Positions 31,556 to 43,034 of a stretch of 64,000 nt of DNA are shown piece by piece. The notes below the pieces were generated by a model that did no database searches, was not told where the DNA came from, and saw nothing but the letters and a program-made list of their open reading frames with translations. Every line of letters starts with the position of its first letter. Positions within the stretch are counted from its first letter, which is position 1. Where the stretch lies: positions 62,001 through 126,000 of the forward strand of contig JAOWBW010000251.1 in the NCBI GenBank assembly GCA_026119855.1, written 5' to 3'. This DNA comes from Campanula takesimana. Taxonomy: Eukaryota; Streptophyta; Magnoliopsida; Asterales; Campanulaceae. Both the position numbers and the translations under genes were made by a program.

Positions 31556-33633
31556 TGTCGCGACCCCGGACCCCGCGGGCCCGAGACCGCGATCTGGACG
31601 TCGACTCTAAAACCAAAACTGAGAAATACTGAAGTTAAAATTCCATTTGATACCAAAAGGGTGATGATCCAAAGTTTTACAAAACCAAATTTGATAAAAA
31701 CTAATTACAACTATCATAAACTTCCACAAGTTTATGCCCAACAAAATACAAATATACAAATCTTAGTGACGTCATTGTTTGGTATAACTATCCCAAAATG
31801 GTTACACATTTACATAATGTAAACCAACCTATAATAACCTTCCCCAAAAGAATGGATCCACACTCGACGTCCTCTTTCTCGTGATCAGCGAGACTAATCC
31901 TTAGCACCTGGGGGGGTTAAGGAAAAACAAAGATAAAAGGAAAGGGGGTGAGATAAATCTCAATAAGTTACTAATGCAACTACATGACATGCTATGATGC
32001 AATATACAATAAACAATAATAAATATCACATAGCACATAGCAATTATCACATGACAGATAGCAGCGAAAATAAACACATAACAAAGGATATAGCCAAGGT
32101 TTTCCAAACCGGAACATCCAAATAAAGGATCGCTGCGCAGCTTCAATAATCAACTAATCATCATCTTCATAATAGCATGAAAGCCGAAGAGAAAACCCCG
32201 GTACCGGAACCAATAACAAAGTGATGTGCCACAAGGGGCGGGAGCCATGCCACAAAGTCATGCTCCGAGCGTCTCAACCAAGGCCAATCTGGAAGAGGGA
32301 AATAAGGGCAAAACAATGGTCGACACCATAATGGACTTGGCCGGTGCCATCACAATATCTCACATCGCCCGACACAACCACAAATACCAGCTGGACTTTC
32401 AAATAAATGCTAAGTAATAAATACTAGCTTAATTAAACAACATAGGGTTCCAAAGTAAGGAACCATACCAAGAGGTCACCAAGAAAGTGAAATAAACCAA
32501 TAACAAACAATTAAAGGTGCTTCAATATCCCAATTAACCATTAATGAATTTCAAACACAAACTTGATCACCAAGGACCCAATTCTATCACTAAAGTGTAC
32601 TACAATGTTCACTAAGGTCAACTAGAAGGACACCCAAGACTGAGACCAAAACACGTTCTTCAATCACACAAATTAACAAAATGTAAAGTTTCAGGGGTTC
32701 TGTGCGGCCGCCCAAAGTGGGATGTGCGGTCGCCCAAAAAGCCTCAAAACAAGAACAAAAGCTTTCAGAAAGATGCGCGGTCGCCCAGGAAATTTTGTGC
32801 GGCCGCCCAAGCTTCTGAATTTCCAGAAATCGGGAAGAACAACATGGTTTCTTCCATTTTCAAACCCAAAACACATTCAACCCAAAATCCGACCTTCCAA
32901 CTCACATACTAATGTACCAAAACAACTAATAAGTCTAAAAAGACTCAAACAACAACATTTAACAACCAAAATCAAGAATCAAACCCAACATTCAAGATTT
33001 CACCATTTTTGATCAAAAACCCAAATAAATTCCAAATAAATTGCAAACTCATCCAAACTTCCAATATAGCACATCAAACATTATCTAAACATGATATGAA
33101 CATTTTAGCATCAAAATGGGGGAAAAGTAACTTACTTGGATTTTCTCAAAGTTGATGGATTTCAATTCTTTTTGGCTTCCTACGATCCTATCGATGATCT
33201 AAACATATTTCACGTTTTAAGAAATGAGAGAAGATGAGAGGAAGAGGAAGGAAATTAAGAGAGAAGAACAAGAAATGTTTACCTTTCACAAATGGAGAGA
33301 GAGAGAGAGAGAAATATGGTGGAGATGGGATGGAGAGAGTGAGGGAGAGGGTGAGGGAGGTGAGGTGAGTAGGGGGAAATAATTTAAAATGTTACACTTA
33401 GGCCCCCTCTCTCACACTACACACACATACTACTCCCTACTAACAATTAAGACCCAACAATACCACATTAACCCAAATGACTCAATTAAAATGCTAGACA
33501 TAAATATTATAACACATAAATTGCACACATAAATATTTAAATAAATAATGATTTAAATAAATAAACAAGGAAATAAATAAATAAATAATTATTTATTACT
33601 AATAAAATAGAGCCTATATTTCGGGTCGTGACA
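31556..33633 (-). repeat. Gypsy-C solo LTR, about 2078 bp
   Basis: The ends TGTCGCGACCC and GGGTCGTGACA form an inverted terminal repeat. Flanks AATTGG (31550-31555) and AACTGG (33634-33639) are an imperfect target duplication, and removing the insert restores the Gypsy-B frame. Minus orientation is likely, because on that strand the start reads TGTCACGACCC and a CT-rich leader (rc of 33290-33370) follows. Four CG-rich words G[TC]GCGG[TC]CGCCCA start at 32702, 32724, 32775 and 32797. No internal region is attached, hence solo. Confidence 0.8.
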
Positions 33634-33639
33634 AACTGG

Positions 33640-34588
33640 TACTACGGCGCACGATACCATCAAGGTGAAAGCCATGGTGAAAAAACAAGTTATCACCATC
33701 CTTATTGATAGTGGCGCTACACACAATTTTGTGGATCCAATGACCTTGAAACAATTGGGGATAAAGGAAGAAACAACTTGTCCACTCTCTGTAATTGTGG
33801 CCGGTGGCAATAAGTTGGTGAGTGAAACCAAGTGTAGTGGTTTTTCTTGGATCATGGGAGGTCACAAGTTTGAAGCGGATTTGAGGGTACTTTCACTTAG
33901 AGGATGTGATATAGTTTTGGGAGTGGAATGGCTCAAATGATATAGCCCGGTAATCTTTGATTTCAATAAGTTGGAAGTCACTCTAAGTCATGGAAAGAGA
34001 AAAGTGGTGCTTAAAGGGATAACACAAGACGGATCACTCAAAATGATGAGTGGAAAGGGGCTTAGCACGATGTTGAAGAAAACCAAACAAAGCGTTATTC
34101 GTTACTTGTTTAGTATGACTGCAGAGCAAGAACATGAGCCTCGTTTGGAAGAAGTGAAACAAATCGTCTTGCAAAATCAAGATGTATTTGAAGAGCCAAA
34201 AGAACTTCCACCCATCTGGAGACATGATCATAAGATACTACACAAGAAAGAAAGCGTTCCTACTAGCCAAAAACCATATAAATTCACTTCTCCTTACAAC
34301 CAATATGAAAGTGAGTGGGAGTCTAACTCAAACCCACTAGTGGGGAGCGTACCAATCCAGAGTTGGACTTTGATTAACTTCTATAGGATCATATTGGGCA
34401 AGAAATTTAATTCATACGCTCGCCTCAATAGAGTCAGGCCAAAACATATTATACACTATCATGGTGTTCAGTTGGACTTTACTACAAGTGGCTCAAAGAA
34501 AGAAGGGGATCTGGAAGTGGAGATTAAAAGATGTTTTGAACGAGAAGAGACGACCTTGGTTATATCCTTGAGGACAAGGAAATTTTTA
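33640..34588 (+). pseudogene. Gypsy-B protease and start of RT
   Basis: Aspartic protease with active site IDSGATHNFVDP (about 33705) and second strand DIVLGVEWLK, then one TGA at 33938-33940, then SPVIFDFNKLEV. The RT lead-in QDVFEEPKELPP..HDHKI..KPYKFTSPYNQYE is recognisable, after which the frame enters unrelated sequence (about 34310), indicating a deletion of RT through integrase. The last part (LRTRKFLRG region; DNA CTTGAGGACAAGG) is the usual 3' end of gypsy pol before the polypurine tract. Confidence 0.82.
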
Positions 34589-34601
34589 AGGGGATGAGAG
34601 T

Positions 34602-35239
34602 TGTCACAGGCGCAAGAAACAAGGATGGAGGTGCAGGAATTGAAGTGTGGGGCGGCGCATGAGGGAAGGAGGCACATGGTGGTATGGTGGGAGGCGCATA
34701 ATGAGAGGTTGGCGCATGGTGGGTGTAGAGGCGCGCATATGGTGTTAAATTGGAAGTGAGTAAATTAGGGGAAATTACAAGTAGATGCAACTTAGGAATA
34801 GAAAAAAGTAAGCGCATGATAAGAGTGTTGAACTAGGCGCATGGAGCAATTGGCGCTGGAGCAATGGCACGTGAATCTGAGCAGGCACTGAACACGTGAT
34901 TCTGTTACAACAGAATCACATGGGCCATGTGAAATTGCATATGGAGCACGTGCTATGAGCCTATATAAAGAGAATTCATCTTCCTCAAGAAAGCATCGAT
35001 GAATGAAGAATTTTATTATTGCTTAGTTTTATCATAGTTTAGTGTTAGCCATAGTTGCAGTTTATTTTATGCTCTGTAATTTCAATTCCCAGTAAATCAG
35101 AAAATTGCACCAAAAATAGTCTTTGTTCTTGAGTTGAGTTTCGTTGAATTGAATCATTGATTGAGTGAGTTTGTTCATCATCTCACTCAAATCTATCTTT
35201 GTTGAGTTTTCATTGATTCTGGAAGTTGAGCCCGTTACA
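34602..35239 (+). repeat. 3' LTR of Gypsy-B, 638 bp, with promoter signals
   Basis: Polypurine-like TTTTTAAGGGGATGAGAG precedes TGTCACAGG; the end is CCCGTTACA. TATA box TATATAAAG at 34962-34970. Upstream, GCGCAT words at 34655, 34694, 34712, 34733, 34812 and 34837 (with decayed GCACAT at 34672 and GCGCTG at 34853). Three CACGTG boxes at 34868, 34893 and 34947 and an 11-bp inverted repeat (GTGATTCTGTT, 34896-34919) lie just before TATA. Confidence 0.8.
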
Positions 35240-35942
35240 GCCAGCTCCCGAACAGATTCTATATATCTCTCTCTCCGGCATCCTCAACCAGTCATCTCTT
35301 TTAGGCTGGTGCCATCACGGGTCCTCCAACACCTAATCTGCAGATTCCGGTACCTACACACAAATCACGTACAGGTCCTAAACCCTCGCCATCTCTTGCA
35401 ATTTCAATCTCTATCTCCGTCCTACCTCTAAAAAGAACACGCATCTGGAAGGTAGTAAGGTATGTGACATCTACTCTACAATTTTAATTTTTGATTTTCA
35501 TATCATGTGGCTAATCTGGAAAGGGTGCTTGAGTTGAGAATTTCTAGGTTCAAAATGAAAAAAAAAAAGAAAAAAAAAACATTGTGCAAATAAAAGTGTG
35601 GTGGACAGAACATGTGCTTCTGATGATGTGTTATGGGACTGTGGGGAGTTATTTAAAGTGCTATCATTGCTCTGTTCGGGATTCTTGTTGTGATAAATGT
35701 TGGGCTGTCATCTCTCTCTGTTTTTCATTCCATCTCCTATATTTTATGCTTTTAACAATGAGGACATTGTTTGTTGCATGTTTGGGGGTGGGGAGTTAAA
35801 ATGTGCTATAATCGGTTACCCGTTTTTCCTTTTTTTTTTTTTAATCTTTTAGAGTTAATTACATTCTTATTTATGGTTTGGTTCGAACTACGGTGACCTG
35901 AGCCCTTTATTGTGGGTTCGCTCATTTTAGAGGGAACGTAGG
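35240..35942 (+). other. Gypsy/TAT debris
   Basis: No gene seen. ATGAGGACATTG followed by TTTGGGGGTGGGGAG (about 35758-35800) is the end-of-pol/polypurine signature of another gypsy element. GAACTACGGTGACCTGAGCC at 35885 with GGAACGTAGG at 35933-35942 is a hairpin B copy, cut at its last base by the TAT-B insertion and continued at 45541. Confidence 0.6.
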
Positions 35943-37239
35943 TGTAGATACCCTGGGGGACCACGGCTTGGCTAGAGCGCGTGAATGACCTAGGATGTCT
36001 ACTTGATTTTAAGAGTCGCCACCTATGTTTTAGAGGAACATAAGAAAAACCTAAAAAGAGCCAATTTTATATACAAAACCAGAGATTCGGGAAAAGATGG
36101 GTTCGGGGGTTAGGTGACGGAGTGGGAAGTACTTAAACACCCACTCCGCCCCGCTTACACGGGTCTTGCTACTTTTGGTGTTCTAATGCTAAATGTCCTT
36201 CAATTAATTAATATAAAAATGTGCTAACAATTATAATGTAAAGGAAAAGGGGAAATAAAAATATGAATGATTTTATTAATTTAACGCTAAAAGATTACAT
36301 GTTGAATTATTGTTAAACAATTACATAAAGAGAAATGAAAAGTAAATTAAAATGGAGTTTGAAATGTTGGAATGTAACCTTGGCCAAACTTCAATAGTGA
36401 AGTGGCCTTTTGGTTGTATTCCCTTTTATGGGGATTGCATACTAGTAAGACACAAATAAAATAGAAGAAGAAAAATTGTACCTTTAGAAAAGAGAACTTG
36501 AAACCTTGACTTGGAAGTGTTGTTGTTGTAGAGAAATGGTTGTGTAGAGTTTTGTTGTTAAAACTCTTGTTGGGAGAATTTGTGGAGAGTTTGTGTAAAG
36601 AGAAGGTGTTGAAATTCAAAGTCCAAGAATGGAGGCCAAGGTCCAAAAATGAGGTCCTTTTGCTAGAGAGAAAATGTTGAGGTCCAAGGTCCTGTGTATA
36701 GTTTTTGTAGAGAAGATGAAGTTGGTCCCTTTCTAAGGTAGAAATGAGAGGTTTAAATAGGTAGAAAAGAGAGGAAAAGATGGTCTTTCAACCAATAAGA
36801 ACATAAAGGAAATTAAATAATAAAGATAAAATCAAATAATAATAAAAAGAAATATTTAGTTTTAAAGACATGGCTAGAATATTGGGATTGGAGGTTACAA
36901 AACTAAGGGGGATGAATGTGGATGTAAAAAAGGAGTGTTTATGATCAAGAAAATGAGGGAAAAAATACTGCAATACGTAACTGCCAAAATGGGAAGCGCG
37001 CGAGTCCCGCTTTTATGGCGAGACGCGCGCGCAGCCCACAAGAAGTGCCGGAGGCGCGCGAGTCTAAAAATGACAGAATGACAGAAAAGACTCAAAAGTT
37101 AATTTTGTTACGCAGTTTAGTCCAAAACTAACGGAATCAGTTAGGAACTTAACGGAAGTAACAGAAATTAACAAAAATAAGTTAAATAAAAATACTATGT
37201 ATGCAATCGGGGTGAGAGGTCCAAGGCGGAGTGTCTACA
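35943..37239 (-). repeat. 3' LTR of TAT-B (minus orientation)
   Basis: Ends TGTAGA..TCTACA. On the minus strand the TATA-like CTATTTAAAC is at 36751-36760. CG-rich words AAGCGCGCGAG, ACGCGCGCGCAG and GGCGCGCGAG lie at 36994-37062, upstream of TATA on that strand. AGAGTCGCCA at 36012-36021 repeats part of the primer site. Confidence 0.93.
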
Positions 37240-37401
37240 GAGCCCCTCGGCGACGTGGATTGCAAAGCAAAACACGTCGACGAAAGAAAGACAACCGCCG
37301 AGGACATCGACAAGAGAAAACAAAGACTCGATAAAGCAGGAATTTGAAATTACAAAGGATAGGAGTGCGCTCCCTGTGTGAGCGGCTTAATTGACATAGA
37401 A

Positions 37402-37731
37402 AGGATATAGCGGGATCTGTTTGCTGAAGCGGGATCTATTTGCTGAAGCGGGATCCGTTTGCTGAAGCGGGATCCGTTTGCTGGTGCGGGATCCGTTTTA
37501 CTGGTGCGGGATCCGTTTGCTGATGGCAGGATCCGTTTGCTGGTGCGGGATCCGTTTGCTGATGCCGGATCCGTTTGCTGAAGCGGGATCCGTTTGCTGA
37601 AGCGGGATCCGTTTGCTGATGCGGGATCCGTTTGCTGACGCGGGATCCGTTTGCTGAAGGCGGGATCCGTTTGCTGATTGCGGGATCCGTTTGCTGATGG
37701 CGGGATCCGTTTGCTGATTGCGGGATAACCG
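37402..37731. repeat. 20-bp tandem array, about 16 copies, in TAT-B
   Basis: The unit GCGGGATCCGTTTGCTGATG repeats with small length variation (18-21 bp). Most copies keep GGATCC. It lies just inside the 3' LTR of the element, the position where Ogre-A has its 115-bp repeat. Confidence 0.92.
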
Positions 37732-39177
37732 TGGACCAAATTGCTGTCTAGAGCTGCAGTTGCTGTTGACTTTAACGTGGGGATGCGGGCATGGTTGACT
37801 GTGGACCATTTTCTGCTGGGGATGAAGTGCCTTGAGTAGCGGATGCTGTTGACTTCGTGCTGGTACCTGTTATGTGTGTGCTTGGCAGGTATATGTGATT
37901 GTGCAAGAAGATGCATGAAGTGTAAAATGAAGAGAGAAGTTGTGCTCGTGGTGCAATGTGATTTGGAAAGCACTTTATATGAGAGAGAAGTAAAGTGATT
38001 CTGTGTGTGAAGTGATTTGTGAAAGCAAAGATTGCTTGAGATGAATGATGTTCATACCTTCACGTACCATTGCCGCTTGATTGGGGATGGATTGCTGAAG
38101 GATGCTGATGCTTTTGATGAAGAATGTCCATGCTTTGGATGGAGAATGATGATGTTGATGATGATGAATTGTTCTAGCCTTTGAAGGAGTATCGGTGAGT
38201 TGGTATTTTGGGTGATGGGTTGGTCGTACCAAAAGGCTGCCTACGTATCCCTTGAAAGGAATCAGACCAGCGTAGTTCAAGGATGATGGAGAATGCTGGA
38301 GGAGAAGCTAGGAGCAAAGCAAAGTAAAGCACGTACTTTTGCACATAGAAGGAGAAAAAGAAAAATATTTTTTTTTTCTTTTTTTTTTTTTTAGATTAGA
38401 AGGGAAAGAATATGCACACATGTGAGAAAAAGATTTTTTTAGTTCGTGGGTGAACCATTTTAACCATTGTGTGTTTGTAAAGCCAACCCAAGATCAAGTC
38501 ATGTTCGATCGAAGTCCGGATTGCCTCGCTTGAATGTTGTCGCCGCGGTGTCCAACGAAAATTGATGTCTAGCCCCAAGAGATTTGTCGTTTATGGGGCT
38601 TCAAAAGGGCTATTGATGCCGAGATGCCAAAGGGTTGCTGACTGTAAAGCCCCTCGAATGCTGAACTTTGAGTGGCTTATGAAGCCCCAAGATGAATCAC
38701 CTCTTAGCCCATTCAAATAAACTATCTTTTGTTGTCGGCGTGGGCAAGTCCTAAGAGAAGATCATTGATACCAAGCTTTGAGTGATTGCTAAACCCCAAA
38801 TGTCATGGGCTTATCAAGTTTGTAGATGGCGGGATGTGAAGACCTTTCGGTGAGAAGCCTCAAATTTTCTTGGAATCGGCTTAGCATTATGTTGGGAGCG
38901 GATGGCGCTATTGGGAAGAACTCTTGAAGGCGATCTCCTTTTTTCTCTTGCTTGGAGATGGATGGCCCTTTTGTGGTTGATACCCAAATGGCGGAAGGTC
39001 CATGTTGAAAATGTAGTACGGTCTTCGGGAGACGTCTCGTGGGAGATGGTGATGTTGTTGCAGATGATAAGGTCTTAGTGTGATAAAGTCTCGAACGGTA
39101 TGTTTGCTCGAGTTTTCTTGAGTTGAACCGACGGCGGATCTTCGGATGCAGCCTGTGCTTTTGATCTTGGAGAAGGG

Positions 39178-39752
39178 TAGGGGTGAGCAGAAAAACCGAC
39201 AAAAACCGATAACACCGAAAAAACCGACACCGAAAAACCGAACCAATAAGCTATTGGTAAGGTACGGTTCTTTTAATTTTAAAAACCGAATCTGGCGGCT
39301 CGGTTTCGGTTTCACACGCTAATCCCGATTTCACATACCGAACCGAACCGATATTGTTGAACGTCGTCGTTTTTTTCTTTTATATATACTCCCTCCGTCC
39401 AAGCACAAGTAGGAATTCTTTCCCTTTTAGGCCGTCCCAGAACAATTGAGCCCACCCCTCTAGTACTACTTTGTGCTGGGACGGAGGGAGTATACTGCTT
39501 CCGACTTTTAACCCTCTGCGTCACTTCTTTTAGCCCAAGTAGTTCAATTTGGGCCTGGCGCAAGCCCAACTTAAATGGCCCATTTAATCAGCCCACTGAC
39601 ACCGAACCGATACCGACCGACACCGAAACCGATCACACCGAGCCGATTTAAAACCGAATCATTTCGGTACTCAAATGCTAGAAACCGATAAGATGCGGTT
39701 CGGTACCGGTTTGAGCTAGAAACCGTACCAAACCGAACCGAGCTCACCCCTA
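39178..39752. mobile_element. hAT-like non-autonomous element, 575 bp
   Basis: Inverted ends TAGGGGTGAGC/GCTCACCCCTA and perfect 8-bp target duplication GAGAAGGG (39170-39177 and 39753-39760). Dense subterminal AAACCGA repeats on both sides, as expected for hAT transposase sites. Interrupted by a Stowaway MITE. Confidence 0.92.
39389..39490. mobile_element. Stowaway-like MITE, 102 bp, nested in the hAT element
   Basis: Ends CTCCCTCCGTCC/GGACGGAGGGAG flanked by TA on both sides. Confidence 0.88.
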
Positions 39753-40964
39753 GAGAAGGGGGTGCTGTATTGCAGAAACATTGGGATTGGCCGTAACTCT
39801 GTCTCTAGAGTTAACATATTGGCATTGCCCGCCATAACTCAGCCGGGTGAGTCTAGCATATTGAATCTTTTTCCTTTTTTCTAAGACTTCCTTCAGAATC
39901 TCGCTGTGAGTTCTAACAAGAATCATCAAATTCATTCATATCATCGGAGCCTTCATTTAAAACCAAGAGGCCTTTTGACTGGAAGTGTTGAGGGACCATT
40001 GAAGTTTGATCCCTTTCATGGAGCCATAAGACTACTCCCAAATTTCATTGCTCGGGTACCACTGCCCAAAAGCTTGTTAATTGCGAAGCCCCAATATTTC
40101 CCTTTGCTTGTATCACTGTAATGCCGTAGCCCAAAAGATTGTAGATTGCGAAGCCCCTTGAGACCTTTCGGTATAAAGCTTCAAATGTTGCTGGGGACAT
40201 TGAAGTGAATTGCTTCTTGCCGATGGAGCCTTTAGGACTTGACCGTAGCCCCTAGAATGCCATCATTGATTGCGAGAAAGGTCCATCCTTGATTTGGGGA
40301 ACGAGTACGGGCACACATGATAAGAGGGCTTTTTGACATCCCTTTTGAGAGACTTTGAGGATAGTCTCACACATCTTTCTCGAGCATAGCCGCTAGGGCT
40401 TATTGATTGTCAAATGAAGCAAAAGAAGCCCTTGTTCTTGAGTCACATAGCCCCTAGGGCGTCACCATTTGTTGAGCAAAGCAAGAGTGACTCATCCTCG
40501 TGTGAGGGAACAGACATGAGAGGACATGGCAAGAGCTACTCCATTTCTCGGGAGCCTTTCGGCGTACTTTAGAAGCACATACTTGCAGAAGCTTTGAAAA
40601 CTGAGACACATGTTGTTGCTATTTGGTGCCCAAGCCAATTGACTAGCTAGGGATTATTTGTGCAACCTCGTGCCCTTTTATGATGGGCTCGTTCTCAGAT
40701 GGGTCTTGGTTACCACGGGCCTTCTTTTCATGAACCCCAAAAATGCACACTGCTGGAGAATGATGCCGATAACCCAAGACAACCATTGATGGTGCCATAT
40801 CTTGTCGATTCTTTTGCAATCCCAAAGTTGACTCGGTGGGGAATTGATTTGTTGAGGAGATCCAATGTAGAGCTGTTCCAGTTGTCTTCCTTAGAGGCCG
40901 GAGATCTCCATTTCTCTTTCCCTTCTCTCTCTCATTTTTTTTTATGACACACCCTGTTTTTTGC

Positions 40965-40994
40965 CTAGACCGCCCTTTCGGGTTTTCAATCTAG
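40965..40994 (-). other. Hairpin A copy in TAT-B (GAAA loop)
   Basis: On the minus strand CTAGATTG, four A, CCC, GAAA, GGG, CGGTCTAG; 30 nt, the same length as the Ogre-A copy at 21774-21803, and followed by GCA. Confidence 0.7.
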
Positions 40995-41461
40995 CGGGCA
41001 TCTCTTTTGCGTCTTTTTCTTCTTTTTTTTTTGACTCGATTAATGAGGAAGTCTGCATTGACTCTGGCTGAGGAGATAAGACATGTGATTTTGCGGTGAA
41101 GACCTCTTGTCACTAAAGATGAGTGACATTGACTCGACTAGGGAAGTAGCCCCTAGTATTGACTTTGCATATATTTGTTGAATGACTCACGAAGGCAAGT
41201 AAGTCATTAAGAGAGAAGAGAAGGGAAGCCCCAATTTGATTTCAAGAAATTGGGAGTATGCAGAAAGAATAGAAGCCCCTAGACTCGACAAGGAACGTGA
41301 AAGCGATTCTAAATCTAAGAAAGTTGTTCAATCTTTTTGGTGATTAATTCATTGGCAAATGAATCGTACAAAGATGTCATGACAAGTTTGAGAGGAAGGC
41401 CGATCACCATAACGCGCTAGGGCTAAACATATATTCTTTCTTGCATGAGACCGGACCCGAA

Positions 41462-41510
41462 GGTTGCCTACGTTCCTCCAGTGTAGAGGCTCAGGTCACC
41501 GTAGTTCTTG
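41462..41510 (-). other. Hairpin B copy in TAT-B
   Basis: On the minus strand GAACTACGGTGACCTGAGCC, inner CCTC/GAGG stem, then GGAACGTAGGCAACC. A second copy of the other subtype (GAACTACGCTGGTCTGATTC .. GGATACGTAGGCAGCC) is at 38236-38280. Confidence 0.7.
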
Positions 41511-41670
41511 TGGATTCTCCATTCGTCGTGATGGAATTGTTGCTTCGTCGTGATGATTGTTGATGTCGCTTCGTCCTTCGTTGGTGGAATGATGTTGATC
41601 CTTGATATGAACTTCTTTGAATGAGGGGGAATTTTTTTTTTTTTTTTTTTTTTTGTGCTCTAACTTTTGC

Positions 41671-41698
41671 CTAGGTTGATTTGAGGATTTCAACCTAG
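41671..41698 (-). other. Hairpin A copy in TAT-B (changed stem)
   Basis: On the minus strand CTAGGTTG..CAACCTAG, an eight-pair stem with two positions changed on both sides relative to the other copies; followed by GCAAAA. Confidence 0.7.
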
Positions 41699-42057
41699 CG
41701 AGCTTTTTTTTTTTTTTTTTTTTTTGAATCCCCCTTTGAAACATTGCTTGATTTTTCTCCATGGTTGTTGCTTCACCTTTCTTTGGCTTGATTTTGCCGT
41801 TGATGTTTTGATGTCTTCGTTGTTGATGCCGTCGTCGATGTTTAGCCCCATGCGTTCAAACGATGGCCTTCGTTCTAAAACTTGTTTAGACATCTTTTCA
41901 TCATTTTGCCAAGAATTAAATTGAACAACTTGGAATAGTGTATGAGGACAAGAACGACGTTTATTTGATGACTCAATGGACTCGAACATTTAACATAGGA
42001 CGAGAGAAAACATTGATGCACACTTAAGAGGACTTTGACTTTTTTTTTATCCTATTT

Positions 42058-43034
42058 CTAGGTAGAGAAAGAGAAACGGAGATTGTTGTCGTCATCCCCC
42101 CTGTCGTTGTATTCCTCATTGTCGTTGTAGTCTTCCATGTCACTACATTCTTCCATGTCATTTCTTGGGAACCCTTTGTCGTTGGCCACTTCTCGGAGCA
42201 AATTGTCAATTCTAACCCCCGCATCATACATGCTTGAAAAATCGGAGTGAAAAGCCCCACTAAGATGAGTGCGGTAGTCCATTTTCAAACACTTCAAGAA
42301 GATGTCCATTTGTTCCTTCTTGGAAGGCCTATCAACCATCTTGGCTAGCTTGTCATTCCAACGGCGATAGAAGTCCCCAAATGATTCATCACCCATTTGC
42401 ACGGTGCTCTCCATTCCTTCTTGGTGGGGCAGAATATGGAGTTGCCTTGATATTGTGACTTGAAGGCAAGCATAGCGGCATCCCAATTGAGGCGGGTGGA
42501 AACTGGAAGACCCATATACCAATCTTTTGCGACCCCCTCGAGAGTAAGTGGGAAGCATTGTGCCATTATTTGAGGAGACACTTTCTTTGGTAGCATGGCC
42601 CAAATGTAGGAGTCGACGTGAGCGTCGGGACAAGAGGTGCCTTTGAACTTGCCAATATCGGGCATCTTGAATTTTTCAGGAAGAGCCACCATAGTGCTCA
42701 CGAGAAAAGAAGCATGATGAAGATTGGAGCTTGGGCCTTTGTGCAAATTTAGCCCACTAAGCTTTTGGTCAATGTAGGACATGAGAGTGTTGACCAAACC
42801 GGTATTGATTCCTTGGACCTTTCTTTCATTCGTGAGCCCCTTCAATTGGTCCTCGAGTTTGGATACTTCTCTTTTATGGGCCATTTCCACATGCTCGTAA
42901 CGGGCTCGCCATAAATCATCCTTGCGGCGAACATCCTCGGCTAGTGTATCAATTTTCCCTTTCAATACTTTCACCATGTGGAATAACCCTTCGTTGGACA
43001 CGGGAATGCCGTTGTCGTTGCCGTTTGAAGCCAT
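42058..43034 (-). pseudogene. TAT-B gag, one frameshift
   Basis: ATG at 43034 (MASNGNDNG). Coiled-coil start (KVLKGKIDTLAEDVRRKDD .. KREVSKLEDQLKGL), then the gag domain (GKFKGTSCPDAHVDSYIWAM .. LEGVAKDWYMGLP). A frameshift near 42440 moves the frame; the gag end continues (GDESFGDFYRRWNDKLAKMV .. YDAGVRIDNLLRE) and closes with an acidic DNEEYNDRGDDDNN tail at 42058. No zinc knuckle and no protease follow. It would supply particle protein if repaired; alone it suggests a gag-only non-autonomous family. Confidence 0.85.

Larger units (their letters stand above)
31435..35239 (+). mobile_element. Gypsy-B: truncated Ty3/gypsy element into which SIRE inserted
   Basis: A gag-pro linker (31435-31555), protease and RT start (33640-34330), and 3' LTR (34602-35239) belong to one element. 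Its frame is restored across the solo LTR at 31556-33633. SIRE lies upstream within the linker. Most of RT, RNase H and integrase is deleted. Confidence 0.8.
37732..42057 (-). other. TAT-B non-coding interior
   Basis: No pol sequence is recognisable in 4.3 kb. It contains hairpin B copies (38236-38280, 41462-41510) and hairpin A copies (40965-40994, 41671-41698), T-runs (about 41634-41654, 41704-41725), and many AGCCCC words (for example near 38571, 38646, 38680, 40090, 40151, 40240, 41147, 41231, 41273). Degenerate longer repeats share GACCTTTCGGT and CAAAT-TT-CTGG words (38838 and 40167). A hAT element sits at 39178-39752. Confidence 0.6.

Noticed and set aside
36347..36646. Identical short frames in both TAT-B LTRs (also 44648-44947)
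   Set aside because: They duplicate only because the LTRs do; composition is non-coding and no product was recognised.
37402..37731. CRISPR-like array
   Set aside because: Units are contiguous with no unique spacers, inside a plant retrotransposon.
37350..37973. Minus-strand frame with SANGSR/SKRIP repeats
   Set aside because: It results from the 20-bp tandem array, whose unit lengths vary without frame control.
39178..39752. Link between the hAT AAACCGA repeats and the SIRE AAACCG words
   Set aside because: The hAT repeats are ordinary subterminal transposase sites with different flanks; the resemblance is probably chance.
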